64,000 nucleotides of DNA, taken from NCBI GenBank assembly GCA_963921195.1, contig OY992539.1, forward strand, positions 135,187,182-135,251,181. Reading direction: 5' to 3'. The notes beneath the pieces are model-generated. The model did not search any database, was not told the origin of the DNA, and was given only the letters and a program-made list of their open reading frames with translations. Position numbers and translations under genes: made by a program. Each line of letters starts with the position of its first letter. Within the stretch, counting starts at the first letter, position 1. Source of the DNA: Pegoplata infirma. Its lineage: Eukaryota; Arthropoda; Insecta; Diptera; Anthomyiidae. This document shows, in pieces, positions 23,107 through 35,336 of the stretch.

Positions 23107-23426
23107 CAATGGTTACCAACCTTTTTTGCTCCATGTCCCACTTTTGAGATAAAAATACCAAAATGTCCCCCCAACACTCAAAAAAAAAAATTGCAATAGT
23201 TCGAAATTACTTGTGGTTTAGCAAAATTTTTGTTCAACTCTTAGTTTTACCAAAGTTTTTAGTAAAATGCTTCATCATTTAACTAAATAATTGTAGTTAC
23301 TTTATTTAAAAAAAATATTTTTTTAGTTAGTTTAAGTAAAACAAATCATAAAAACTTGCTCGTTGCCCCCCTAAAATATTCAAATTGCCCCCCAGTGGGG
23401 CGAGAATCAAAGGTTGGAAACCATTG
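23107..23426. mobile_element. Non-autonomous hAT element, TSD TTTTACAG
   Basis: TTTTACAG flanks both sides exactly (23099-23106, 23427-23434). The ends are CAATGGTTACCAACCTTT and AAAGGTTGGAAACCATTG, a common hAT form. 320 bp, no transposase. Confidence 0.9.
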
Positions 23427-24220
23427 TTTTACAGTGTATTTAACAGAGTACTTATTTTGAGTGCACAAAAGGCGAACATAAAAATACTTTGGACTGAAAA
23501 AATCCATGCAGATTGTACATAATATTGAATTGTCTGTAGAAGCCTTTAGAGCTTCAATTCTACTCTTAGGCTGAATACCAGATTTTTATTCAACCCAATG
23601 GCTGCTATGCAGGCTTTCAAAAAAGACAAAAATCGCCTTTGAATCAGCGATTCAAAATCTTTAAACATTTTCTATTTAACTTCAAACCGGAGACATTAAA
23701 TAAAAAAGATTTTTTATAACTAAACAAAATTGAATTTTGGCGATTTTTTACACCCGATTTGGCAACAAAAGCAAACAAAATCTGGCAAACCTGATATGTG
23801 TATAAGCTGAAAGTATAAAGATAAACAACAAAGGAAAATAACAAAGGAAACACAAAACACAGAGAATAAAAAAAAACAAAGCAAGCATATGTTTGATCTT
23901 ATCTGTGAAATTAACTTTCATAACCAGTGTTGCATGTTTTGTTGTTTGTTTTTGTTAAATTTTCCACTGGCAACGTTGTTAGTGTGTTTTTGTACAGAGC
24001 ATTGCATTTAGGGCATTGCCGGACAAAATGTGTCTTCGCTATATCAATATGGCAGTATCGGCTGGAAAACCGTTAGTGTCATACAAAATTTAAAAACGTC
24101 TTATAACTTTAAATTGCGCACAAAATTTAAATACTTAAACTTAAAGACCCAGTTGGCCAAATAAAATCACCCCTGACATAACGCTGACTCTCACTTTATG
24201 AAATCGCTGACATTTTCATA

Positions 24221-24345
24221 CAATTTTTCAAAATGTCCCCAATGACTTGTCAGCAGTGCCCACCAGTATTGGTGACAACCAACAATTCGTTTAAACAACC
24301 ACTAATAAACTGCTGACATGTCATTGGAGACATTTTGAAAAATTG
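24221..24345. repeat. Short inverted-repeat element beside the 36-bp array
   Basis: CAATTTTTCAAAATGTCCCC at 24221 is nearly complementary to the stretch ending 24345, with AATGACTTGTCAGCAGT against ACTGCTGACATGTCATT. The 36-bp minisatellite starts just to the right. Confidence 0.6.
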
Positions 24346-24354
24346 GCTTTCCTG

Positions 24355-25065
24355 TAGGAAAAATGTCTCAAAATCTGAGACTTTTTCTATGGGTAAAATG
24401 TCTCAGAATTTGAGACGTTTTCTATAGGAAAAATGTCTCAGAATCTGAGACTTTTTCTATAGAAAAAATGTCTCAGAATCTGAGACTTTTTCTATTGGAA
24501 AAATGTCTCAGAATCTGAGAATATGTGGGAAAATGTCTCAGAATCTGAGACTTTTTCTACAGAAAAAATTTCTCAGAATCTAAGACTCAGAATCTGAGAC
24601 TTTCTATTGGAAAAATGTCTCAGAATCTGAGACTTTCTATTGGAAAAATGTCTCAGAATCTGAGACTTTTTCTATAGGAAAAATGTCTTGGAATTTTAGA
24701 ATTTTTCTATAGAAAAAATGTCTTGGAATCTGAGAGTTTTTCTATAGGAAAAATGTCACAGAATCAGAGACTTTTCTACTGGAAAAATGTCTCAGAATCT
24801 AAGACTTTTTCTATTGAAAAAATGTCTCAGAATCTGGGAGTTTTTCTATTAGAAAAATGCATCAGAATCTGAGACTTTTTCTGTAGGAAAAATGTCTTAG
24901 AATCTTAGACTTTTTCTATAGGAAAAATGTCCTAGAATCTGAGATTTTTTCTATAGGAAAAATATCTCAGAATCTGGGACTTTTTCTATAGAAAAGATGA
25001 CTTTTTCTATAGAAAAAATGTACTAGAATCTTAGACTTTTTCTATAGGAAAAATTTCTTAGAATC
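24355..25065. repeat. 36-bp minisatellite, about 20 units, each with a palindrome
   Basis: The unit reads TCTATAGGAAAAATGTCTCA then GAATCTGAGACTTTTT. Each unit contains the palindrome GTCTCAGAATCTGAGAC. It runs directly into a mini-me-type 3' end (TTGACCGACTATAACTTTCT at 25071), so it is probably internal to such an element. Confidence 0.88.
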
Positions 25066-25096
25066 TGTCTTGACCGACTATAACTTTCTTACTTGT
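25066..25096 (+). mobile_element. Mini-me-like 3' end
   Basis: TTGACCGACTATAACTTTCT followed by TACTTGTTT matches the end of copy A3. Its 5' part was not found; the 36-bp array occupies the place of the body. Confidence 0.6.
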
Positions 25097-25725
25097 TTGT
25101 AATATTTTTTGTTGCATCAAATGCATTTAAATAAAATTTCTAAATTAACAGTTTTTTTGTTCGAAAATAATTTTGCTGCGTTTTTTTTTCAGAAAGCACC
25201 TAAATATTTTTTGAGAGGATTTATTATTTTTAATTTTGTTCCTCTGTGTAATCGTATTAAAAATATTCTAATCGTATCTTTTTATTTTAACTTTCCATAT
25301 TCAATGTTTTAATAATGCTTTGTTTTGGATTTTATATTTGTTTTTAATTTATTAAACAATATCTTATCTATATTGAAATAGTAAGTTCGATTAGACCAAT
25401 GGGGGGGTAGTACACGTTGTAATAGGCGTACTGTCCCTTACTACATTTGCATGGATTGCACTGTAGTGCAACACAGTTTTAATTTCTCTGTCAAATTTAA
25501 ATAAGTAAAATTGTAAATTATCACATATGTACTGTTAAATTGTTCTTTACCAAAGTCGTATGAAAAAAGTAAAAAATTTTATAAATCTGCTTCTGAGCTA
25601 AATAATGTTAAAGGATGTGTTCAGTAAAATTTTATTTTCGACTTATTTCATACGACTTTGGTGAAAAATTTACAATTTTACTTTTTATAATAATTTAAAA
25701 TTTTACTTTTTTAAACATTTTTCCC
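25097..25725. other. AT-rich spacer
   Basis: No gene was recognised. A small palindrome TTGCACTGTAGTGCAA lies near 25448. TTTCATACGACTTTGGTGAA near 25648 recurs in altered form near 34055-34080. Confidence 0.35.
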
Positions 25726-25870
25726 TTTTTGCACGAACTTTTGATATTTGACAACCCCCAGTGAAATTTGATGCAAAACATTTTTGTAGACCATTTTAAG
25801 CCTTTAAACGCACGTTTTATTGGTGTTCTATGAGGATATTTAAAAAAAAAGGACCAAAATGAACCTTATT
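25726..25870. repeat. Dispersed ACGAACTTTTGATATTTGAC repeat
   Basis: The block GCACGAACTTTTGATATTTG, then AACGCACGTTTTATTGGTGT and TCTATGAGGATATTT, recurs inverted near 33895-33995 and 34190-34280, and directly at 38690-38840 and 39000-39125. Confidence 0.65.
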
Positions 25871-26505
25871 CTAAGGGGGTAAAAAGGGTAAAAAACTGTA
25901 TTTTTGGTACTTTTTATATCTCCCGATATAGTGGTCATAGAGACTTGAAATTTGGACTGTATGTTACCCTCCCGCAATATAGATCCACTATGGCTGGAGT
26001 TTAGCCAATGGTAAGGGGGTAAAAATGGTAAAAAACTGTATTTTTGGTACTTTTTAAATCTTCTGATATAATGATCATAGAAACTGGGAAAATATCTGTA
26101 CTTTTGGCACCTTTTATATCCCCTTAAAAATTGTCACATAGACTTGAAATTTGGACTGTATGTTCACCTCTCGGAATATGGATCCCCTAAGGCTGGGTTT
26201 TTGCCAATGATTTTTCTAATAGGGTAAAAAGGATAAAAATATGTACTTTTGTTACATTTTATATTTCCTTAAATAATGGTACTAGAAAATGGAAATTTTC
26301 AATGTCGGTTCACCTTCCGGAAAAAAGATTCACTAAGGCTCGGGTTTTGCCAATGTTGATTCTACTGAGGTAAAATGGGTAAAAAAGTACTTTTGGTACT
26401 TTTTTTTTTACTGAAATTTTATTCAAACTAGAAATTTAGAATGTAGGATCCTTTAGTGAAATAAAACATTCTGGAACAAGTACTTTCCAAAAATTCTGTA
26501 CCGTT
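25871..26505. repeat. Tandem units of about 110-120 bp, related to the Helitron interior
   Basis: Four or five degenerate units carry TAAGGGGGTAAAAAGGGTAA, TTTTGGTACTTTTTATATCT and GGTCATAGAGACTTGAAATT followed by TGGACTGTATG. The Helitron units after 47090 (minus strand) carry the same order of phrases, which suggests a common origin. Confidence 0.65.
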
Positions 26506-27505
26506 TTCAAAAAGTACCTTTTATAAAAAGTACCTTTTATAAAAGGTTCCTTTATAAAAAGTACCTTTTATAAAAAGTACCTTTTATAAAAAGTTCCTTA
26601 TAAAAATACCTTTTATAAAAAGTACCTTTTATAAAAAGTACCTTTTATAAAAAGTACCTTTTATAAAAAGTACCTTTTATAAAAAGTACCTTTTATAAAA
26701 AGTACCTTTTATAAAAAGTACCTTTTTTAAAAAGTACCTTTTATAAAAAGTACCTTTTATAAAAAGTACCTTTTATAAAAAGTACCTTTTATAAAAAGTA
26801 CCTTTTATAAAAAGTACCTTTTATAAAAAGTACCTTTTATAAAAAGTACCTTTTATAAAAAGTACCTTTTATAAAAAGTACTTTTTATAAAAAGTACCTT
26901 TTATAAAAAGTACCTTTTATAAAAAGTACCTTTTATAAAAAGTACCTTTTATAAAAAGTACCTTTTATAAAAAGTACCTTTTATAAAAAGTACCTTTTAT
27001 AAAAAGTACCTTTTATAAAAAGTGCCTTTTATAAAAAGTACCTTTTATAAAAAGTACCTTTTATAAAAAGTGCCTTTTATAAAAAGTACCTTTTATAAAA
27101 AGTACCTTTTATAAAAAGTACCTTTTATAAAAAGTACCTTTTATAAAAAGTACCTTTTATAAAAAGTACCTTTATAAAAAGTACCTTTCATTAAAAGTAC
27201 CTTTTATAAAAAGTACCTTTTATAAAAAGTACCTTTTATAAAAAGTACCTTTTATAAAAAGTACCTTTTATAAAAAGTACCTTTTATAAAAAGTACCTTT
27301 TATAAAAAGTACCTTTTATAAAAAGTACAATTTATAAAAAGTACCTTTTATAAAAAGTACCTTTTATAAAAAGTACCTTTTACCAAAAGTACCTTTTATA
27401 AAAAGTACCTTTTATAAAAAGTACCTTTTTAAAAAAAAGTACCTTTTATAAAAAGTACCTTTCATTAAAAGTACCTTTTATAAAAAGTTCCTTTTATTAA
27501 AAGTA
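26506..27505. repeat. 16-bp minisatellite, about 60 units
   Basis: AAAAAGTACCTTTTAT is repeated almost without interruption for about 1 kb, with rare changes such as GTGCC and CATTAAAAG. Each unit is close to its own reverse complement (TACCTTTTATAAAAAGTA). It lies upstream of a mini-me-type 3' end at 27586-27638. Confidence 0.95.
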
Positions 27506-27585
27506 CCGAAAGTACACTTTTTGGTACTTTTTTATTTCCTGAGGTATAAATAAAACAAACTTTTTTGTTTTTTAAATCATCACAT

Positions 27586-27638
27586 TGGTGGAGGGTATTT
27601 AAAGATTCGGCACAGCCGAATATAGCTTTCTTACTTGT
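27586..27638 (+). mobile_element. Mini-me-like 3' end after the 16-bp array
   Basis: GTGGAGGGTATTTAAAGATT, the hairpin TTCGGCACAGCCGAA, then TATAGCTTTCTTACTTGTT. A similar broken end, GGATTCGGCCAAGTCGAATT, follows at about 27722. Confidence 0.7.
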
Positions 27639-27640
27639 TT

Positions 27641-28978
27641 TTTTATATTTATGTACAAAATTAACTGCGAAAAATTTCACACTTAAATAAAAAAGTTTTT
27701 AATATTTTACAGGGTACTCTTGGATTCGGCCAAGTCGAATTTTACATTTTTTTATCTTATCGTACAGCATTTTGAGTAAAAATTTAAAACAAAGAAGAGT
27801 GCTGCTCCTCCACAAACCAGTGGACTAGGAAACGCACAAGCAACAACACCGTATATATAAAGTCAGTCGTTAATCTTTTTTATTGAAATAAATAGCAAAA
27901 CGTGTGAGAGTTTAAAAATTAATCAAAGTAATTTGTAATGACTAATATTGTATTTATAAGATTTGATGTAACATTGAAAATAATAAAATTATCGCCGACC
28001 TTCTGACATTACTAAGCCCCCTTTTAAAATAAAATTTGCGTTGCGAAATATTTCAAGAAAATTAAATTATAGGGGGAAAAAGTTAGAAAAAAGTTAAAAC
28101 AAGTAAAAAAGTTAAAATCGACTTATCCGAATCCATAAATACGCACCACAATCCCCAAACATTTTGAATACAAATGCATTTGAAGAGAAAAACATTTAAT
28201 TAGTGAATTTAAATATTTTTAAAATTGTATAAAAACGTTGTCTACAAACATTTTATTTGAATAATCAACTCATTTTGTAATTTTTGTAAAAAAAAAATCA
28301 TTTAAATATTTTTTAAATAGAAAAAAGTTTCTTTACCGATTTTTCTCAAATTTAATGCCATTCTGACTAGAAAATTTAAAAAAATATATGCCAAGATTGT
28401 GTAAACTGACTGTTTCGAAAGTCATCGAATTTTCAATAGAAAAATCGGGGATCATGCACTCATAAAAAAAATTAACTAGAAAATGGAAAAATTAACTAAA
28501 TCAAGGAAAATTAATAATCATATTTTCCTTCTTAATAGTTAATTTTTTCCTTAAAAATAAGCAAAGAAAAAATTATTTAATATTATGCCAACTTGAACGA
28601 GAAAATAGGAAAAAAATGTATTTCAATTTAGTTCACACACATTTGAGGATACGATTTGGGGAATACTCATTGGGTTCGGACCCGATGGGCTCTGACTAGG
28701 CTTGCCAGATTGAAAATTGTAAAAAGCTTGAAAACTTGATTTTTCTTGAAATTTTAGTATTTAAAAAAAAAAAATACTTTTTTTTCATTTAAATTAAATA
28801 ATTCTGCAGCGGGTGTCGGACATAGAAAAATTTTGATTTTTTTAAGCTTTTTTGATCCGTGCAACAAAAAATCAGGGAATCAAAAATCGGTAATTTTCTT
28901 TTTTAGTGTCCACACTAAAAAAAAAACCTTGTAAAATTACAAGAAAAGTTTGTCACTTTTTTTTTTTGCTACCCACCA
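27641..28978. other. AT-rich repeat-derived spacer
   Basis: No gene was recognised. GAATACTCATTGGGTTCGGA near 28661 resembles the MITE interior at 29140 and 35170. CACACTAAAAAAAAAACCTT near 28912 looks like the end of another TA-type element. Confidence 0.4.
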
Positions 28979-29584
28979 CACTCAAAAAAAGAACTGTAAT
29001 GTTAGCAAAAAAAGCTTGTTATCCTACAAGAAAATTTGCTGATTTTGAACCCACAATTTTTTTGGTAAAGTTAGCAAAAATGTTTTGCCAAAAATTAGTT
29101 AACTAAATATTTTTTTATTTCAACTTAGTTCATACACATTTGAGGACCCCATTGGGTTCGGACCCGATAGGTCCAGACCCCGATGGGCCTACACCTACAC
29201 TCAAAAAAAAAGTTTGTAAAATGACATAAAATCCCCGTGATTTTACGGGGCAGGTTTTGTAAAATATGTACTAGCAAGAATCTCCGTAATGTTACGGGGA
29301 TAATTTGTAAATTGATTTAACAAAAGAAAATGTAAATTTACAATTTTTTTTGTAAAATATCATCTTCGAGGTGAACATTTTTTTTGTAAATTTACAAAAA
29401 ATTTGGTAAATTTACAAAACAAAATTGTAAACTTACAGAAAAAGGTTGTTATTTTACAAGGAAAAATAGAAAATGAAAAAAATAAATTGTAGATTAACAA
29501 ATTATTTGGTTAAACTACTGTTTTTTATACAAAAAACTGGTATATTTACAATAAAAAGTGGTAAATTTACAATTTTTATTGTAA

Positions 29585-30271
29585 CACTCAAAAAAAACAC
29601 CTTGTAAAGTTACCAAAAAATCTCGTGAGGCTATTCTCGTAAAATATGACGTAGGTAAAATTCTCGTAAAATTACGAGGATTTCCTCGTAATTTTGAATG
29701 CGCCATAAATTGGTAAAATAATTAATTTTATTGGTAAAAAATATTGTTATAAAACCGGAAAAATAAAAAAAAAATAAAATGTTAAACTTACAATAAAAAA
29801 TGGTAAATATATTTAAAAAAATGGTAACCAAAATGGTAAATTTACAATTTTTTTTATTGTTAAACAACATAAATCCTCGTAATAAAATCATTTTTGTAAA
29901 ATAACTGTTTTTTGTAAATTAACTAGAATCCTCGTAATCAATTTTTCAAAATTTTTTCAACTTTTTTAAAAATATTTTTCAATAAAAAAAAAAAAAAATT
30001 ACAAAAAAAAAACAGTTTTTTTGTAATTCAACTAGAATCCTCGTAATAAAAACTTTGTTGTAAAATTACAGTTTTTTTTTGTAAAATAACCTTTCAAAAT
30101 TGTAGAATACAATTACAAAAATAAACTTGTAAAATTACCAATAAAACTGTAGTTCTCGTTTGAGCAAAGTACAAGATTTTTTGTGAAAAAACAAGGAAAA
30201 TTGTTAAATATTGGTAGAACGGGATTACAAGGCATTTTACCAGGCGTTTTACCAGTTTATTTTTTTGAGTG
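29585..30271. mobile_element. 687-bp CACTC-ended nested MITE
   Basis: CACTCAAAAAAAACACCTTG on the left and TTTTTTTGAGTG on the right, TA after the right end and TAA before the left. Contains CTCGTAATTTTG-type repeats. Confidence 0.6.
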
Positions 30272-31327
30272 TATGTACCAATTTTTCTTATTTTTTTGCC
30301 GTAAAAACAGTAGTTTAACCATAAAATTTGTAAATTTACAATATTGTTTTTGTATTTTCTATTTCATTTTTGTAAAATTACAACTTTTTTCGTAAGTATA
30401 CAATTTTGTTTTTTAAATTTTCATATTTGTTTTGTAAATTTACAAAAAATTTGGTTTATTTACATATTTGTTTTGTAAATTTAAAGCTTTTTTTCCATTG
30501 GTGCATCTTATTTTTCCTTCTTCGGCAGCTGGAGTAGCACTTCAACAACCTGAAAAGATTTTTTTTCACTTGAGCACTTTTAACAAACTTTTTAATGTAT
30601 AACACTGCACTTTTTTATTTTTTTTCGACATTTCGATTTTCTTAAGTAGAACATATGAGAATTGCGAAGGAGGATACACAAGAAATTTCTTATATTTTCA
30701 GGAAAAATTAGTCAAAAAATATTTTTTTTTTTTGAATTTTTAATTATTTTCACAAGTATTTTTAAAAAATCGGGAAAAAAATTTTGGATATTGTAGATTG
30801 GATGTTTAAGTACCAGTTAAAATAAGAAAAATTTGATTTTTCATAATTGTCAGCTTTCTATTGACATTTTAGGTACCAAATTTAAAAAAAAAAATTACCA
30901 AAAAAATATGGTAAAATCACCAAAAAAATGGTAAAAATACAAAAAAAAAAAACTAGAACAATTATATAGTAGAAACACATAAAAATTGTAGTATTTTACT
31001 TAACGCAAATTACCAAAAAATGGTGTAAAAATTCAATTTTTTTGCTAAAGCTTACAATAAGTTGAAAAATGTTTGTGTCCGAAAATTTCCAATTTTTTTT
31101 TTTTTATGAAATTTTTTTTTATAAAAAATTATTTTTAAACTAAATTTTTTACTCCAAAACGCAAAAAAAGTCTGAACTTAGAAAATTTTTGCGTGTCCTA
31201 TTGTTGAATAATTAATTTTTTTTTTGTATAATTAATTTTTTTTTTTGTAATAAAATAAGTTTTGTAAAATTATATTGGAATTTTGTACTTTTCAATACAT
31301 ACATTTCAAACTGAAAACCTTGTAAAC

Positions 31328-32289
31328 CAATGGTTCTCAAACGGTGGGTCGCGACAAGTTTCAAGGGGGTCGCGGACAATTTTGTTAAAACCTTAAATTT
31401 TGGTAAATTTAAAACACATTTTTTTATTGCTGTGTTATAAAAATACAAATACTATTGTAAAAGAAATATAATTTTCCCTTCGTAATCACTGTGCAGGTGG
31501 TAATTTCCCGGGATGGCCAACACTGATTTGTGAAGTTTTTGGCTGAGTCTGGAATCTGACAGTTTGTTTTCTATTAACTTTTCGATGCTGATTCCGAATC
31601 TGGGTTCCAAATTTTTCTAGTACGTTAGGTTTTTGAGAAAATTAAAAGCAAAGTTCACAAAAACGCATTCTTGTGATTTTGTTTGTGAAATTTTTGGACG
31701 CGTCTGGGATCTGACCACTTTTTTTGATTTACTTTTGAATGCTGATGTCGAATCTGAATCCGAGTAACGGATCTAGATATCTGATCGAATAAAATTTCGA
31801 ACAATACCAAACATTGGTACATAATTTTGAAAAAAGAAAAATCATTACTCCAAATTGGACTTTAAATGTTTTCTTGGTAAACATTTCCTCATTTCTGGTT
31901 AGGTTAAACTGAAATCTTTCTTTTATTTTCGAAATAAAAAATGAATGACGATAGCAAGTTTTGATATAAAATGGCGAGGTTCGGGACCTGTTTCCAAATT
32001 TTTGAGGAAATTGAGGTAAAATTTTACAAAAATTGTGTTTTATTTTTTTTATTTTTTAAATGTTTTTTATTTGAAATTTTTGGTATGCGTCTGGGATCTG
32101 ACCACACGGTTTCGATTAATCTTTCAATGCTGCTTCTGAATTTTGTTTGCAAATTTTTCCATTAATTCAGGTTTTTAAAAAAAACTGAGAGCAAAGTTCA
32201 CGTCAATAATTTTTTTTTTATGTTTGGGGTCGCAAAAAATTTTAAATATTGAAAAGGGGTCGCAAAGCTAAAGTTAGTGAGAAGCTCTG
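31328..32289. mobile_element. Non-autonomous hAT element, TSD TTGTAAAC
   Basis: TTGTAAAC flanks both sides exactly (31320-31327, 32290-32297). The ends are CAATGGTTCTCAAACGGTGG and, from the right, CAGAGCTTCTCACTAAC, with subterminal GGTCGCG and GGGTCGCAAAG. The interior holds about three degenerate copies of a unit with GTCTGGGATCTGACCAC. Confidence 0.9.
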
Positions 32290-33257
32290 TTGTAAACGAT
32301 CTTAAAAAATTTTTTGTAATAAAACATTTTTTTGATAGAAAGACTAAATAACATCAAGTAAAATTTTGTTGTACAATTACAGTTTTCTTGTGTAAAAAAA
32401 CTAAACACCTTGTAATATTTTTTTAATTTGTAAAGTAATTCACTTTTTTGTAAATTTACCTGAAAAATTTGTAAAATAAATTTACCTACATATAATAGTA
32501 AAATTACAAAGCAAACTGTAGTTTTCGTTTTATTAAATATACAACAATTTTTGTAAAAAGACAATTAGTAAAATAGAATTACAAGACCTTTTACTTGTAA
32601 TTTTACAAACTTTTTTTTTTTGAGTGTAGTTGGGTTCCCTTAAAATCGTAGTTTTTGATCCAAAATTTGTGTCCGTTTCGCTCTACCTTGCTAAGTTTTT
32701 GATATACGTGATTTAAGGTGACCTCTAGGATTTTGAGAATTAAAAAACTCGATAACTTCAAAAATATTACTCGGAGAGCTTTCTTGTTCTACGTGTTGAG
32801 AGCTACAAAAATGCTTTCTGACTTTTTGTTGTGTCGGCAATATTTACCGAGATATGAGCATTTTAAAATTTTCGGGAATGCTAACTTTTTTGAATCCAAA
32901 GTAAGGACCCATTAGGGTCCACACATGTGAAGAAAAACCGGCAATACTATGGACAGCACGAGAACCAAAAATTACATCCATTTTGCTCCATCTGGCTTAG
33001 TTTCCAAGATAGCGCCATTTTAAGTTTTCTTAAAAAAAAATTTACAATTTATTTTTGCTAAAAAAGCTTAAAAATTTGGTCAACTCAATTTTAAATTTAG
33101 CAAAAAAATTAGTTCAAATTTTGTTTAAAATTGCTAATGCGCTATATGAAGTTTACAAGATATTTTTGCTAACATGCTAAAAAAAAATTGCTAAAGGTTA
33201 GCTTACTAGCGTTAGCTAAAAAAAATTCTTAAATCTACTAATGTATTATTTTGAGTG

Positions 33258-33714
33258 TATTTGACAACAATTCCTTGATATTTTACAAGCTTTTTACCAA
33301 TAATTTTGTAATTTTACAAGCTTTTTACCAAAAAAGTTGTAAATTTACAATTTTTTTGACGCGATAAAACTTACAGGAGGTTTCGTGATTTTACTAGATT
33401 TTTTGCTACCTCCCATTTTACGAGAATTCCTAGTAAAAATACTTTTTTGTAATTTTACAAGATTTTTACCAATAAAATTGTAAATTTACAACTTTTTTGG
33501 CAAAATAAAACTTACAAGAAATTTTCGTAAATTTACTAGATTTTTTTTGTAAAAAATCTTGGAAATTTGTAAAATTACAAGAAAAACTGTAAAATTACAA
33601 AAAAAAAATTTAAATTTCGATCGAAAATTATAATTTTTTGTTAAAAAACAAGAAAAACTGCCAAATATTGCTAAAGTGGGATTACCAGACTTTTTTAGTA
33701 ATTTGACAAGGTTT
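33258..33714. mobile_element. Fragment of a TTGTAAAATTACAAG-type element
   Basis: The body resembles 29198-32626 and ends TTTTTTTTGAGTG at 33714. Its left end is not clear. Confidence 0.5.
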
Positions 33715-33894
33715 TTTTTGAGTGACTGAAGTTTTCAAATTTTTTTCAAAGGCGCATTGAACAAGTAAAAAAAAGTATTAAATATAACGCTGAGGTAAAT
33801 AATGTAGAGATGTTTCAATAAAATTTGATTATTTTCTTAGAACTTATTAACCCTCTATCTCCTATTTTTAGGGGTCATTTTGGTTTTTTTTTTT

Positions 33895-34440
33895 CAAATA
33901 TATTCATAGAACACCAATAAAACGTGCGATGTTCTACAAAAATTTTCTGCACCAAATTTCATTAGGGGTTGTCGAAGATCAAAAGTTCGTGCAAAAAGTG
34001 AAAAATGTGTAAAAAAGTAAATTTGTAAATGACCTCATATTATTAAATTGTTTTTCACCAAAGTCGTTTGGAATAAGTCAAAAAAATTTTATAAATATTT
34101 TCAGTAAAATTTGATTTCGGTTCTTTTCTTAGAACATATTAACCATCTTTCTCCCATTTTACGAGGTCATTTTGTTCTTTTTTTCAAATATCCTCATAGA
34201 ACACCACCAAGGCTTGCGTCTACAAACATTTTCTGCATCAAAATTTTACTAGGGGTTGTCAAAGGTCAAAAGTTCGTGCAATATAAGCGAAATGTTCAAA
34301 AAAGGAAAACTTTAAATTATTATAATTTGTTAAATTGTATTTTACCAAGATACTTTACAATTTTGTTTCTTTATGCATTCTACACTTTTCGCACGAACTT
34401 TTGGCATTAGACAAACCCTAGTGAAATTTGATGCAGAAAA
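33895..34440. repeat. Two inverted copies and a direct copy of the ACGAACTTTTG dispersed repeat
   Basis: ACACCAATAAAACGTGCGAT near 33910 and ACACCACCAAGGCTTGCGTC near 34201 are complements of the unit at 25726. GCACGAACTTTTGGCATTAG at 34388 is in direct orientation. Confidence 0.55.
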
Positions 34441-34448
34441 TGTTTGTA

Positions 34449-35336
34449 CACTCAAAAAAATACGTTAGTAGATTTACTATTTTTTTTTTGCTAATGCTAG
34501 TTAGCTAACTTTTAGCAAATTTTTAGTTGAGATTAGCATGTTAGCAAAAAATTCTTGTAAACTTCATTTAGCACATTAGCAATTTTAAACAAACTTTAAA
34601 CTAATTTCTTTTGCTAAATTTGAAATTGAGTTGACAACATTTTTACAAAATTTTTTGCTAACATTAGCAAAAATAAATGGTAAATTTTTTTTTATTTTCA
34701 GAAAACTTAAAATGGCGCTATCTCGGAAACTAAGCCAGATAGAGCAAAATGGAGGGCATTTTTGGTTCTTAGAAACTCCATACTTTCGCGGGTCCTCTTC
34801 ACATGTGTGGACCCTAATGGGACCTAACTTTGGATCCAAAAAAGTTAAAAGTTCCCGAAAATTTTAAAATGCTCATATCTCGGTAAATATTGCCGATACA
34901 ACAAAAAGTCCAAAAGAATTTTCGTAGCTCTCAACACGAAGAATAAGACCGCAAAATAACCAAAAGCTCTCCGAGTAATATTTTTGAAGTTATCGAGTTT
35001 TTTAATTCTCAAGACCCCAGTGATCCCCTAAAATCACGTATCTCAAAAACTAAGCAAGGTAGAGCGAAACGGACACAAATTTTGGATCAAAACTATGACG
35101 ATTTTTATGGAACCCAACTAGATCTAGGCCCATCGGGGTCTGGACCTATTGGGTCCGAACCCAATGGGGTCCTCAAATGTGTATGAACTAAGTTCAAAAA
35201 AAAAAATCAGTTAACTAATTATTGGCAAAACATTTTTGCTATAACTTTAGCAAAAAAATTTTGGGTTCAAAATCAGCAAATTTTCCTGTAGGTTTACAAG
35301 CTTTTTTTGCTAACTTTACAGTTTTTTTTTTGAGTG
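34449..35336. mobile_element. Second copy of the CACTC-ended MITE, 888 bp, inverted
   Basis: Complete from CACTCAAAAAAATACGTTAG to TTTTTTTTTTGAGTG, with TA on both sides (34447-34448, 35337-35338). It is the reverse complement of 28979-33257 without the insertion. Confidence 0.8.

Larger units (their letters stand above)
29198..32626. mobile_element. 3.4-kb TA-flanked element rich in TTGTAAAATTACAAG
   Basis: TA flanks both sides (29196-29197, 32627-32628). The ends are CACTCAAAAAAAAAGTTTGT and TTTTTTTTTTTGAGTG. The body is made of short inverted phrases like TTTGTAAATTTACAA and carries two further insertions (29585-30271, 31328-32289). The sister MITE at 34449-35336 lacks it. Confidence 0.72.
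28979..33257. mobile_element. CACTC-ended MITE (Tc1/mariner-like), split by a 3.4-kb insertion
   Basis: Left end CACTCAAAAAAAGAACTG, right end TTATTTTGAGTG followed by TA. The interior matches 34449-35336 in the opposite direction, including GACCCCATTGGGTTCGGACC (29146) and a TCTCGAAAACTAAGC-type phrase. Without the insertion at 29198-32626 its length is about 0.85 kb, like the second copy. Confidence 0.75.

Noticed and set aside
24355..25065. CRISPR-like array of palindromic repeats with spacers
   Set aside because: The parts between palindromes are the same sequence in every unit, so it is a plain minisatellite.
26506..27505. CRISPR-like array
   Set aside because: The units are contiguous with no unique spacers, and the host is eukaryotic.
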